Assembly: GCA_026122225.1 (NCBI GenBank)
Contig: JANEZZ010002758.1
Span: 744,001 to 808,000 of the forward strand
Length of the DNA stretch: 64,000 nucleotides
Origin: Heloderma charlesbogerti
Taxonomy: Eukaryota > Chordata > Lepidosauria > Squamata > Helodermatidae
Direction of reading: 5' to 3'
Under the pieces are notes generated by a model. That model ran no database searches and was not told where the DNA came from. It worked only from the letters and a program-made list of their open reading frames with translations. Position 1 is the first letter of the stretch; every line of letters starts with the position of its first letter. A program made the translations under genes and the position numbers. Positions 21,060 through 31,444 of the stretch are shown here, piece by piece.

Positions 21060-21500
21060 CTTCACCATCAAGTCAGGTTTTTTTTCTCCCCTCCCAAACC
21101 TGCTTTTTGTAACATCTTGCCTGATGAAGAGTTCTGGAGATCCTGAAAGCTTGCACAGTTTTGGTGATATTTTAGTTGGCCTAATAAAGGCATTACACTA
21201 GGATGGATTTTGGACTTTTTCTTACCGTCAACACAGCTTCCTTTGTTTTGTTTTCTGTATGCTGTGGTGCAATCCTATGCATGTGTGTCTACTCAGAAGT
21301 AAATCCCACTGAGTGGGGCTTACTCCCTGGTAAATAGGTACAGGTTTGTAGCCAGCCTTTCAGACCCTGTCTCTCCACCACCCCTGCCCCAATGTGCTTT
21401 TTGTAACATCTTGCCTGATAAAGAGATCCGGAGATCTCAAAAACTTGCCCACAATTTTGGGCCTGCTTGGTTGATCCGAAGAAAGATATTCCCAGATCGT
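21060..21500 (+). repeat. Two copies of an unclassified repeat
   Basis: Two blocks, about 21060-21230 and 21360-21500, share TTTTTGTAACATCTTGCCTG, ATGAAGAGTTCTGGAGATC-like and ACTTGC.CA.AATTTT words. A third copy is at about 29430-29620, ending TTTTGGTTGGTCC. The repeat class was not determined. A family C copy lies between the two blocks (21266-21345). Confidence 0.5.
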
Positions 21501-21929
21501 GGTTTTTGGAATTTCTTTCTATTGGCTCCTTGAGGGCAACAGCTACAAGAAAAGGGTCTTTGGCACCATCATTCTAGAGGGCAGAACAAGGATAAAACCC
21601 AGTGTGCTCCAATTGGCTGCTATTTTCCAAGGCCTTACGGAAAGAAGGCCTTTTGCTAATGGCAGATTAAGCCTGGCCCTTCTGCACGCAAAGCAGTGGT
21701 CTGTGATCCATTACTAATGAAAGTCAATATGGCTGTGATGATATACTCACTTATCTGGGAGTAAGTCCCATTAAAGTCAGTGGGGCCTACTTCTGAGTAG
21801 ACATGTAGAAGATTGCACTATACTGCAGCAGCTAAGAGAATCTGAATCCTAGCCTGCTTCAGTCCATATATATACATGTATCAGAACTAGCAATAGGGGG
21901 AAAAAACATGCATACAATACATAACATTT

Positions 21930-22500
21930 GCTTAGCACTTTCAAGTGTTCAAACTGCTTCACTCGAATTATCTAATTGTAATCCCGAACACCATCCCTAT
22001 AAGGTAGGCCAGTGTGATCTCCATCAGTAACAGCTCCAGGTTTTTGAAGGCACTTGGGCAGGACACCTTCAGTGGGCCCGCTCCCTCAGTGTATCTACTG
22101 TCTCAACGCCATGGTCACCAGCTGCTCTGGCTCGTAATCCTCTTTCCCATCATTGCTACCACTTGCTTCCTTGAGAGGAACGAAGCTAGGAGGCAACGGC
22201 ATCTACAGTTCCTCCTTCTCACCTCCACCATCATCTGGTCCAAAGCAAGAGGCAGTTGAACAAGCAGGTTGCAATGGTGAAGAGGAGGAACAACTCCAGT
22301 GAGCTCGTGTCAGTGGGCCCCTGCTGAGGTCTGGGTCCTCAGTAGGTGCCCCATCGTGCCCACCCTTGACACCAGTCCTGACCGCCATATTGCAGTTGGA
22401 GAAAGCTGAGGCTTAAGGCCACCTAGCGCATCCATGGCAGAGATGTGAGTTGAACAGTGGACTTTCTGATTCATAGCTCAATCTCTGTGGCTACAATCTC
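21930..22500 (-). repeat. MIR-like SINE split by a DNA transposon
   Basis: The left part (to 22024) reads CTTAGCACTTTCAAGTGTTC then CCCTATAAGGTAGGCC. The right part (from 22380) reads CAGTTGGAGAAAGCTGAGGC, GGCAGAGATGTGAGTTGAAC, GACTTTCTGATTC. Together these follow the reverse complement of a MIR-type SINE in order. The break coincides with the insertion at 22025-22379. Confidence 0.7.
22025..22379. mobile_element. hAT-like non-autonomous DNA transposon inside MIR
   Basis: 355 bp beginning CAGTAACAGCTCCAGG and ending CACCAGTCCTG, with loosely complementary ends. It is flanked by GATCTCCAT (22016-22024) and GACCGCCAT (22380-22388), a 9-bp direct repeat with two mismatches that fits an aged 8-bp hAT target duplication. 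The class is inferred. Confidence 0.5.
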
Positions 22501-22519
22501 ATACACATTTAATGAGCCT

Positions 22520-22602
22520 CAGGGCACAGTCCTATGGCTGGCTAGGGAATACTGGGGGTTGCAGGACTTTTTTCCGTCTAAACATGCATAGGGTTGCATC
22601 CT
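22520..22602. mobile_element. Family A MITE missing most of one arm
   Basis: AGGGCACAGTCCTATGGCTG goes directly into the right half (GAATACTGGGGGTTGCAGGA, then GTCTAAACATGCATAGG). The left arm is lost. Confidence 0.7.
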
Positions 22603-22604
22603 TA

Positions 22605-24112
22605 ATTGAATTTTTATTTTTCAAGCGTCTAACCTGCCCTTCATCTTAGCAGATTCTAGGGCAGGATACAATGCTATAAATATAATCCAGTAAAAACAAT
22701 CCTGCCTACACACAGCAATAAAATTAAAAGAAGACATCACTATGATTTTGCCGCTAGGCCAGCAAGCTGTTGAGTGGAACAGAATTCATCTGTCTTGCCC
22801 TATGGCAAACTGTGCCACTTAGAAGCTTACTGCTCCCTCAACTCTCTTGAGACAATGAAAGCATAATGGGTATAATTTTATATATTAAAGTTCAGGTCTA
22901 TAAGTTATGTATAGGTCATGTATTTAATCTGAATAATTTAATATGACAGAAAATTCACATTCGCTCCCGGGATGTTTTCATAAGTCATCACAATCGGTCC
23001 AGAATTCCTATATTTACAGACTGCATTTTAATGGCCAAGGGTCCCAAAGCATTCCCTCAAAGAGCAGGAAAGTTTCCCTGCCTTCAGAATGCAATTCTTA
23101 TTATATTGAGAGTTTTAACAAAAAAGATATCCTAACCCACACAAACTTGTCTACTCCTCTGATGCACTGCATCTACTTTAAGCACCCATTATTTCACATG
23201 TTCCAAGTTTGAGTCTTGCTGTTGAAATAGAGCCTGGAAACCTTTGTTACATGGGCCATTACATTTGATGGCTGAAATGCTAGAATGTTTTATGAATAGG
23301 CACCATTTGCTTGAAATTGTTCACCCAACTATTAGCATTAGTAACCTTGTTCTCTAGCCAGCTTTCCATTCTACAGAACAATTCTGTGTAGTGCAAACAC
23401 TTGCAAATTAAAAAGTTGGCTAAATAACATTTTAGGCTGCTTTGTCCAATTTTCTCAACACTGATTTAGATTGAATATGGGGCACAATTTTAGCAAGACA
23501 AAAACAAAGTATTTTGAATCACAGATCAAAAATGTAATGAATAGAAAGATACATTTCCATGCTTAGTTTCCATTATAAGCTAGTGGGAGCTGTTTCCTCC
23601 TTTCTCGTGTTTCATCTTGCCTGACGTTACTAGACATAACTTATATTGGGCTTTGCAATCAAACATGCCACCTGTACACACGTTTAAACAATTTGTATGC
23701 AATTTGTATTTATAGACAGTTTATTTTTATGACCCAAATAAGTTATTATTTTTATTTAAGGCAGCAACTCTGTGCACACGTCCCTGGAAATAAGCCTCAT
23801 TAAAAACTGCGGGAAATGTGCATAGGATTGTACTGCACACCAGTAATATTTCTTGCATCTTCCTATACTATATTTAAGGCTTAAAACAGAACTGAGATTC
23901 AGACAGTTGTACAGTCTGATTTTTTCCCTTTCTGACGTACAAGCCAGTCCATTCCAACTATGCACATCCTAATGGGAAACTATTAACAAGGGCTTCATTC
24001 TGAGACCTCCAGAAAAATATTACATGAGGATTGCTTATCCAATACTTACACTAAATCATTTTTTTAAGACAATACAGTTACAATGGGTACAGATAGGAAG
24101 TGAGAAAGGAAC
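22605..24112. other. Intergenic sequence between MFN1 and ZNF639
   Basis: No gene seen. 22605-22720 resembles a LINE/SINE tail in minus orientation. 22900-23740 looks unique and AT-rich. 23755-23850 is a family C fragment. Confidence 0.5.
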
Positions 24113-24144
24113 ATTGGTACTTACCATGATATGTTCATTTTCTG

Positions 24145-24240
24145 CAGTGGATGGAGGGTATCATACTCCTTCCACTTGCTCCGATAGGCAGGAATAGGCA
24201 AATTAACCGAATTGCCCTCTCACATGGGAGAGCAACTTAT
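24145..24240 (+). repeat. DIRS inverted terminal repeat, right end on the element's strand
   Basis: TCTGCAGTGGATGG, CTTGCTCCGATAGGCAGGAA, TTGCCCTCTCACATGGGAGA, GCAACTT in order. The reverse complement of 28250-28385 carries the same blocks in the same order. Confidence 0.85.
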
Positions 24241-24395
24241 TTCCAGTTCGGAAGATGTCTCAGCCTCAAATTTCCAGTAACTTTATTAGTAAAAACATTG
24301 AACATTGCCTTCAGAAGAAGAACTAATTGAGGAAATCCCCCCAGCAGTGACAGATTACTGCTGGGTGGGCAGGATATCCTCCGTCCACTGCAGAA

Positions 24396-24645
24396 AAGTA
24401 TTATTTTATTGCATGTATATCCTGCCTTTTTTCCTCTTGCAAGGAACCTAAGGCGGCTTACATTATCCTCCTCCTCCTCTCCATTTTTTATCCTCACAAC
24501 AACAATCTGTGAGGTAGGTTGGGCTGAGAGTCTATGACTGGCCCAAAGTCACCCAGTGAGCTTCCATGGCTGAGCGGGGACTAGAACCCGGATCTCCCAG
24601 CTCCCAGTCTGACACTCTCACCATTACACCACACTGGCTGCTGGT
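24396..24645 (-). mobile_element. Sauria-type tRNA SINE inside the DIRS element
   Basis: Minus-strand reading from the right: AGCCAGTGTGGTGTAATGGT (A-box region), a B-box-like GGGTTCTAG, GAGCTCACTGGGTGAC-like, then CTCACAGATTGTTGTTGTGA and a tail toward 24396 (TTATTTTATTGCATGTATAT on the plus strand). It is very similar to the plus-oriented copy at 39.08 kb. Confidence 0.85.
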
Positions 24646-24844
24646 AAGTACCAACAGTAAGTATCACGGAGTTTACGGTAAGTATCATGGTAAGTACCCA
24701 CGTTCATTTTTCCTGCAGTGGACGTGGGTATCTGTAGTTATGACTGGCAGGTCAAAGTTGTTTTTAGTTGTATGTTGTTTGTGTACATTGTCTGTGTGCT
24801 TTTACGTAAATGGCTTTTACACTTTTTATATTGTATTTATTATT

Positions 24845-25142
24845 ATTATTATTATTTGATTTGATTTATTAGCTGCCCATCTGGCCGGCTACCTGGCCAC
24901 TCTAGGCGGCAAACAATACTAATAACAAATTTACATAATCAACTGAACAAAAAAAACAAAAACACAACAACACAGCTCTAAAAAATCCTAACCCACCTCA
25001 AATGCCCGCCTGAACAGCCAGGTTTTTAAAGCCCGGCAGAAGCTCATCAAAGAATGAGCTTTAATGTTTAATGCTTTAACTTCTGTAAACCGCCCAGAGA
25101 GCTTCGGCTATGGGGTGGTATAGAAATGTAATAAATAATAGT
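24845..25142. repeat. LINE 3'-tail fragments, both orientations
   Basis: 24850-25050 is a minus-oriented tail (GCTGCCCATCTGGCCGGCTA...CACTCTAGGCGGC). 25060-25142 is a plus-oriented L2-like tail (TAAACCGCCCAGAGAGCTTC, then GGGGTGGTATAGAAATGTAA). Confidence 0.7.
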
Positions 25143-25149
25143 AATACTA

Positions 25150-25640
25150 ATACTGATACTTATGTGAGATGTCTAACAGCAGTGCCCCAAACTGGGCGGG
25201 TAAGTTGCTGCTAACCCTGTTAATAAAACTAACCAACTGCTGAAGCATGCTCCGGCCGAAAGATGCCTTGGCCAAAACGAGGATGTTTGACTTGTAATGT
25301 CTCACAAAGGAAGACAACGAAGCCCAAGTTGCAATGTCAACAAGAGAGGCATTGGTCCTGAGGGCAGTAGAGGTGGCTGCACTCCGTACAAAGTGAGCGG
25401 AGATCCCCCCAGGCCAAGCAGAACCAGAGGAAAATGCAGGCCTTAATGCACTGTGCCAACACCGACTTGGAGACCTTCCTGCCCATGGTGGAAGGGTGAA
25501 ATGAAACGAACAGAGAGTCAGAGACATGAAACCTGGTCCCTCCCTGGCGCTTCACATGTGCCTGACCATCATGTTGTCCGTTCATACAAGCACCACCTTG
25601 GGCTGTATCAGGTGGCTGAAGGTGAAGAGAGCCAGATGGA
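25150..25640 (-). pseudogene. DIRS tyrosine recombinase C-terminus and end of RNase H
   Basis: A minus frame (25147-25527) contains GGISAHFVRSAATSTALRTN, where AHFVR gives the H-x-x-R of box II, followed by ASLSSFVRHYKS with the candidate nucleophile tyrosine. An overlapping frame holds LFVSFHPSTMGRKVSKSVL, a typical lead-in to DIRS recombinases. Just upstream (about 25540-25600) TDNMMV and HVKRQGGTRF, split over two frames, match the RNase H 'TDN...QGGT' block. The recombinase N-terminus appears to be deleted. Frameshifts make it non-functional. Confidence 0.78.
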
Positions 25641-27090
25641 TTGATACTGAGGAAGGAAACTGCCTTGGCCACCCTGTGGGATGACCTTTGCTGGGAGATG
25701 GACACGGGGAGTGAGACCCTGTTGATTCTCCTGGACCTCTCAGCAGCTTTCGATATCATCGACCACGGTATCCTTCTGGATAGGTTGTCTGGGCTGGGAG
25801 CTGGAGGCACTGCACTACAGTGGTTCCGCTCCTACTTGGATGGCCGATTCCAGAAGGTGGTGCTGGGGGATTATTGCTCTGTGCCATGGAAATTGTGCCA
25901 TGGGGTTCCACAGGGCTCTATTTTATCCTCCATGCTGTTTAACAGCTACATGAAACCACTGGGGGAAGTTATCCGGAGGTGTGGGCTGAGGTGCCATCAA
26001 TATGCGGATGACACCCAGCTCTACCTCTCTTTCTCATCAAAACCAGGTGAGGCAGTGGCTGTCCTGAATCAGTGCCTGGGCACGGTAATGGACTGAATGA
26101 GGGCCAATAAATTGAAACTCAATCCAGACAAGACGGAGGTACTGATAGTGGGTGGTTCGTCTGCCCAGCTAGGTGATGTTCAACTTGTTCTGGAGGGGGT
26201 TGCACTCCCCCTAAAGGATCACGTTCATAGTTTGGGGGTGCTCTTGGATCCAGAACTGTCACTTGAGGCACAGGTGAACTCAGTGGCACGGAGCACTTTT
26301 TATCGACTTAGGCTGGTATACCAACTATGCCCTTATCTGGACAGAGATAGCCTAGCTGCAGTGATCCATGCTCTGATGACTTCACGTCTGGATTACTGCA
26401 GTGCATTATCTGTGGGGCTGCCTTTGAAAACGGTCCGGAAACTTCAGCTGGCCCAAAATAGGGCAGCAAGACTGTTAACAGGGACTGGCCAGTGAGCTCA
26501 TACTATGCCAGTACTTTTCCAGCTGCACTGGCTGCCAGTCCATTTCTGGGCCTGATTCAAAGTGCTGGTATTAACATTCAAAGCCCTTAACGGCTTGGGG
26601 CCAGATTATCTGAAGGATCGCCTCCTCCCAAATGTGCCTGCCCGGACCCTAAGATCATCCTCAGCGGCCCTTCTCCATGAGCCCCTGCCAAAGGAAGTGA
26701 GGCGGGTGACTACCAGGAGGAGGGCTTTTTCTGCTGTGGCACTCCAGCTGTGGAATGAGCTCCCTAGTGAGGTTCGCCTGGCACCTACATTGTATTCTTT
26801 GTGGCGCCAGGTGAAGACCTTTTTATTTTCCCAAGCATTTTAGCATTTTAGCTCTTTAGGCTTTTAGCTTTGCTGTTTTAAATCTGTATTTTAAATCCCT
26901 GCACTGCTGCTAAGGTTTTATTCTGGTTTTATTCTGGTTGTATTGTTTACTGTGGTTTTAATGTTTTATATATTTTGTATTGTTTTATTGTGTGCTCTTT
27001 GGTTTTAATTTTTGTGAACCGCCCAGAGAGCTTCGGCTATTGGGTGGTATAGAAATGAAATGAATGAATGAATGAATGAATGAATATTGA
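25640..27090 (+). mobile_element. L2-like LINE inserted in the DIRS RNase H
   Basis: The RT C-terminal half and tail are present: LLILLDLSAAFDIIDHGILL, GVPQGSILSSMLFNSYMKPL, CHQYADDTQLYL, then a TGA in place of a tryptophan codon (26094-26096), MRANKLKLNPDKTE, SRLDYCSALSVGLPLKTVRK, and the downstream frame to WNELPSEVRLAPTLY. The 3' tail is GAACCGCCCAGAGAGC...GGTGGTATAGAAATG with a (GAAT)n run at 27055-27085. ATTGAT occurs at both edges, a possible short TSD. It is 5'-truncated and inactive. Confidence 0.9.
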
Positions 27091-27099
27091 TCCTGTGCA

Positions 27100-28105
27100 A
27101 TGCTTCCTCTGGGCTCCACCTGCACTAGGGCATGGTGGATCTGCAGCGGGACCTCCAACCCTGAAGGCTGGCATCTGTTGTAATTTCGACTGAGGGGCTC
27201 TCTCTAAGGGACTGCCCCCTAAGGATTGAGGTGGAGAACAACCAACTCAAGGACTTCCAGAGATAATTGGCTTGGTTTTTGTCTCTGACAGCTATATCCT
27301 TCTGGGAAAAAAGCAGGATAAGCCACTGAGGGGGCCTGGAGTATTTTCTGGCACATGGGACATATCTATGGTAGCGATCACACCCCCTGCAATTGTGCTA
27401 GGGCCGTCAGGTCTGGGATGGGATTCTGAAGGATCAATCTTACCATAGCCTGGAACTTTTCTGTTCTCTCCAGCAGAAGGCAGAACTATACCGGATTGAC
27501 TATTTAGTACCATCTCAAGGTGGTGCAGTTGCCTAGAAGGGCAAAACTAACTTTTTCTGACATTCACCAGGAAAACATTTGACTGAAGGCATGCTAACAT
27601 CCTGTGGACAGCCAGAATTTCCTGATGAAGTGAGGGAGACTTGATTAGAATGCTGTTGAGGTGAGGAGTGAATCTGCTGCCTTCTCAGGGGTAATACCAA
27701 TACTATCTTGGGGGCAGAGGAGAGACTGAATGGGAGGGCTCTGCATTGATAATATTTCCCTGATAGGTAAACCATAATATTGTCTGTGAGCCAAGTGAAT
27801 CAGGACATGCAAGTATACGTCTGTGAGATCCAGAGATGCCAGAAAAATCTCCTGTCTGGAGAGATTCAAGAATGGTACAAGTGTCTTCATCAAAAACTTT
27901 CTGGATTTTTTAAAATCCACCCATTTCAGGCACAATATTATCCTCCAGTCCCTGCTCTTTTTGGGGGACAATGAAAAATACTGAGTAGCAGCCTTTCAAT
28001 CTTTCCAATGATGGCACTGGCTTGATCCCTCCCACATCAATGAGGTGAGATATGGCCTGCAATGAGGTGAGATATGGCCTGCTGTGTTTCTTCTCCAGTT
28101 TCCTG
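27100..28105 (-). pseudogene. DIRS reverse transcriptase and RNase H start
   Basis: Across frameshifts the minus strand reads DVGGIKPVPSLERLKGCYSV and FFIVP, then DWRIILCLKWVDFKKSRKF, LASLDLTDVYLHVLIHLAHR, YYQCRALPFSLSSAPKI. These are the blocks of DIRS RTs (F-G-L-S-S-A-P, here FSLSSAP). The M-D-D box expected after this is missing, consistent with a deletion. Further on come the thumb-like ATIDMSHVPENTPGP frame and ITTDASLQGW, the RNase H start. At 27090 the L2-like LINE interrupts it. Confidence 0.78.
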
Positions 28106-28249
28106 GACCTTGGGAAGGAGATGAGAAGTTGGGAGGAAGTTGAAGAAAAGCAAATACAGAGAGGAAGAAATAAGACAAAAGTGAGGCAAACTGTAGCTAG
28201 AAAGGGCTGGAGCGCTAGTGCAACTACTCCAGCAACCTGCTCGGAGCTG

Positions 28250-28385
28250 AGGCAGGAAGCGAACCCGGAAGCAGGTTGCTCTCCCATGTGAGAGGGCAAT
28301 TCAGTCAATTCGCATATTCCTGCCTATCGGAGCAAGTGGGGGAGCAACCCACATAAGGATACCATCCTCCACTGCAGGAAAACTA
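28250..28385 (-). repeat. DIRS inverted terminal repeat, left end on the element's strand
   Basis: Plus strand: AGCAGGTTGCTCTCCCATGT, GAGAGGGCAATTCAGTCAAT, TTCCTGCCTATCGGAGCAAG, CATCCTCCACTGCAGGAAAA. These are complementary in order to 24145-24240. Confidence 0.85.
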
Positions 28386-28390
28386 CAGGT

Positions 28391-29700
28391 CCTTGCTTAA
28401 CCCCTTTCCCTTCTCAGACCCCCTAGTAACAACAATGAAGCAACTGTTTTCTGAATGAGGATTCAGAAATACTACTCCCCTTAGAAGACAGGGCAGAGAT
28501 GCCAACATCGTTAGGAAGTTTTGGAAAAGCTTTTAGAATGTATTAATATTTATGCGGTAGAAAGAGGAGCTGGAATTTCTAGTGGAATAAAGTCCCTGAA
28601 GTACAATAACGAACCATTATATCGAAACAGCCAGTAAGCCTAAATGGCTACAACAGAATCATGAACTTGGAAGGACCTAATAAATCTTGTCGCTCCTCCC
28701 CATCCCATCCCTTGTCTAAAGGAAGAACCTTAAGACCGCTTCACACATTACTTTGTGCTTAGATTTAAATCCCAGCTTTCCATCAAATGATCGGGGGAGC
28801 GGGGGATAAATCGTAATAATATACACGCAGGTTGGTGTCCCTCATGCCAAGATGTTCTTCTTGGGAGGCAGGGGGTGCCATCTCCCAGCGGCCCTTGGTC
28901 AATTGCAGAGGCCAGTGTGCTTCCCTTCAGCTCTGCATTTCCAGGGAACTATTTTTAGGTGTATCTCTAAATAACTATTTTTAAAATATAAAATGTGAAT
29001 GTGACAAATGTTTGTAAACACAGGCATCCTACTGGTACACTCATAAAGAAGGTAGGATTTGGCTGCAATTCCCTTTTAAGTGAATGCATACCCATTTGCA
29101 AATTCAGGTTCCAGCGTGTAATGTGTAAAATGGTCCTTATACCTAAAGCAACATCGAAACATGCCCTCTCCAAACTTTTCTTGATAACCTCTACAGGAGA
29201 TGCCACAGCCTATTCCAGTGAACTACTCTTAAAATTGGGCAGAATTTATTGTATTTAACCTAATCCCTATGTTCCTTTAATGTAAACACATTGGGCATCT
29301 TCCTGCCCAGATTAAGCAAGGCTAAATCCTGTTTATTCAGCATGCATTTAAAAATCCCAAATCCAGGAAATAATCCTAAATCCAGTTAGACAATATCCCC
29401 AGGACCAACCAAAATGCCAGCGAAGATTGTGTAAGCTTTCAATTTCCCCAGAACTCTTCATGAGGCTTAGTGGTGTAAGAGGCAGGCAAGAGTTCTGGAG
29501 AGCAAAAAAACTTGCATAATTTGTTGTGGTATTTTGGTTGGTCCGGATAATGGTATTGCCTGTGAATTTTCGATTTTTTCCCCAGATTTTAATTTTTTTT
29601 ATTCAGTGACTCTTTGTTGTAAAAATTGATGGAACTTTAGAAGTGCTTAACTTAGGCCAACATGAAACATGCTTCATTTAGCCAATTCTCAGCTAAATGT
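28391..29700. other. Intergenic sequence, no gene seen
   Basis: Mostly unique-looking. 29430-29620 is a copy of the unclassified repeat noted at 21.06-21.50 kb (AGAGTTCTGGAGAGC, TTGTTGTGGTATTTTGGTTG). Confidence 0.5.
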
Positions 29701-30240
29701 GGTAATATTCCACGAACTGGGACTCCTGCTCTTGGAGGCAAGTCAGGAGGGGTGAGAACCTAACTAAACTCATATGGATGGGAACAGAACTAACATGGGG
29801 ATGGATGGAAGGAACCTGGGCACATCTTGAATGGGTAGATTGCCTGGTGCTGTAGAAAGCCATTCCACCCAAACAGAGGGATGGACATTCTCAGGGATGA
29901 AGTCTGAACCTCAAAACAGCATTGGCAAAAATGTTAGGGAACATGTACGAAGTCAACGTGGAGGAACAATTTGGATGGCTTTAAAATGATATTAGCAAAA
30001 TTCATGAAGGATAAGGCTATCAGTGGCCACTAATCATGATGACTATATGCTACCTCCAGTATCAAAGGCAATGAGCTTATGTACACCAGTTGCTGGGGAA
30101 CATGGGCGGGAGGGTGCTGTTGCACATGTGTCCTGCTGGTGGGTTTCCTGTGGGCAGCTGACTGGCCACTGTGTGAACATTATGATGGACTAGATGGATC
30201 CTTGGTCTGATCCAGCATGGCTCTTCTGTTCTTAGGAATT
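29700..30240 (+). repeat. CR1 LINE 3' region
   Basis: AAGGCTATCAGTGGCCACTA, ACCAGTTGCTGGGGAACATG, GGTGCTGTTGCACATGTGTC and CCTTGGTCTGATCCAGCATG in order form the CR1 3' end, as in the plus-oriented piece at 46.7 kb and in reverse at 52.3 kb. The 5' boundary is uncertain. Confidence 0.75.
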
Positions 30241-31244
30241 CCCTATTAATGGAAGAAAGATAGTAGAAAATATACATAGTAGATCTTTGGCATATGGAGG
30301 CAATTCAAACAACAGAAAGGGGAAGGTAAGAGTTCTAAGCTCTGTAACTAAAAGTTAAGCAGGTACTACACATCTGGGAAGAAGCTAAAAATGTGCCTCA
30401 GGTAGGCTTAACCATGCAAGTATGACTCTGGAAGGGAGGGATAACATTAGTGGAAGAAGACAGAACAGAAAAGTTGCAAAGGCAAGCCTTACACATAAGC
30501 TATTTTTCAAGCTTACTGACATTTACACGGTGACAATGAGAGTACACTTTCATGCCAGCCCTCAAACTGCAATACATGAAGTTCTACGAACTTTTCCTTC
30601 CATTCTGAAATGTGAATTCTTGAGCCCTTTCTGGCTGAAATTCAGGTGCGTTGCCAATGAATGCTGCTATGTGCAGATTCCCCTCTACCAAAATCTAAAA
30701 ATTCTCTCTACCTCTTCAAATATACCCCCAGGTTTAAGTGGCAAATCTCGAATTTATTTCAAAATGTATATACCTCATTCCAATAGAGTGGCACAACAAA
30801 TCTTTGACTTAAAAGTCAGAAAAAAAAGACTTCATATACCCACTCAAGTTTACTTAATAATCATAATACAAACACAAATGATGTACAAGTTTATCTGAAT
30901 ATTTATGTTTATTTCCATCCTTGGGTACAAAAGGGCTTTGTGCTATGTCATTTTCAGACATCAATTGTACATGCTATGTTGATGCACTTATCTCGTTACA
31001 GCAGAGACCCTGAAGTCAGCAAATCCAAAAACACAGAGATGAAACAATCTATTGTACTTAAGTTCTTATAAATGCACCAAACATTATTTGAACAATCTGC
31101 ACAACGAGTTGAAGGAGTCAGGGACTATGAGTGTGGGTATGCACACAAAAAAGCAGATGAGTTTCAGGTCTGTAGCCAGCTCATACTACTCCATGATACT
31201 AGTGTGCCATCAGTGCAATGCACTGGGTACCACCGCTGCCAGGG

Positions 31245-31290
31245 TTTATTACTGAAGTTTATTACTGTTTATTAACAGTAACAGTTTATT
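31245..31290 (-). promoter_or_regulatory. ZNF639: Cluster of four AATAAA polyadenylation signals
   Basis: Read on the minus strand, AATAAA occurs four times within 46 bases (plus-strand TTTATT at 31245, 31258, 31268 and 31285), 155-200 bp after the ZNF639 stop. This would give a short 3' UTR. A later alternative is near 30900-30912. The true cleavage site cannot be fixed from the sequence. Confidence 0.4.
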
Positions 31291-31444
31291 ACTTAATTAG
31301 GGCTCCATTAAGAGTGTGGCTGTGGCCAGTGGCATAAAGTAAATTCATTTGTAGCTTGACATTAGGATAGCATATGTGGAAATTATGTCTTAAATTCTAA
31401 TATTCTGGGCTAGATGGAAAACCCACACACACACACAACAACGA

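Larger units (their letters stand above)
24113..28390 (-). mobile_element. DIRS-type (tyrosine recombinase) retrotransposon, decayed and nested
   Basis: On the minus strand the parts follow DIRS order: RT (28100-27500), RNase H start (27200-27100), an L2-like LINE insertion, RNase H end (25640-25540), tyrosine recombinase (25530-25150). Inverted terminal repeats lie at 24145-24240 and 28250-28385. DIRS elements use a tyrosine recombinase rather than a DDE integrase, have inverted or split repeats, and make no target-site duplication; none was seen here. Several frameshifts and stops make it inactive. The section 24640-24745 repeats GGTAAGTA words and a second CCTGCAGTGGACG end motif. A Sauria SINE and LINE tails are nested inside. 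It lies between MFN1 and ZNF639. Confidence 0.82.

Noticed and set aside
21115..21165. CTGATGAAGAG...GAAAGC resembles a hammerhead ribozyme core (CUGAUGA...GAAA), as in Penelope-like elements
   Set aside because: Stem II does not pair convincingly, and the second copy at 21413 has CTGATAA, so the core is not conserved. It needs a covariance-model search.
30422..30898. 158-codon plus-strand frame between the CR1 and ZNF639 3' end
   Set aside because: No domain recognised and composition like non-coding sequence. It may overlap the ZNF639 3' UTR; insufficient support to call a gene.
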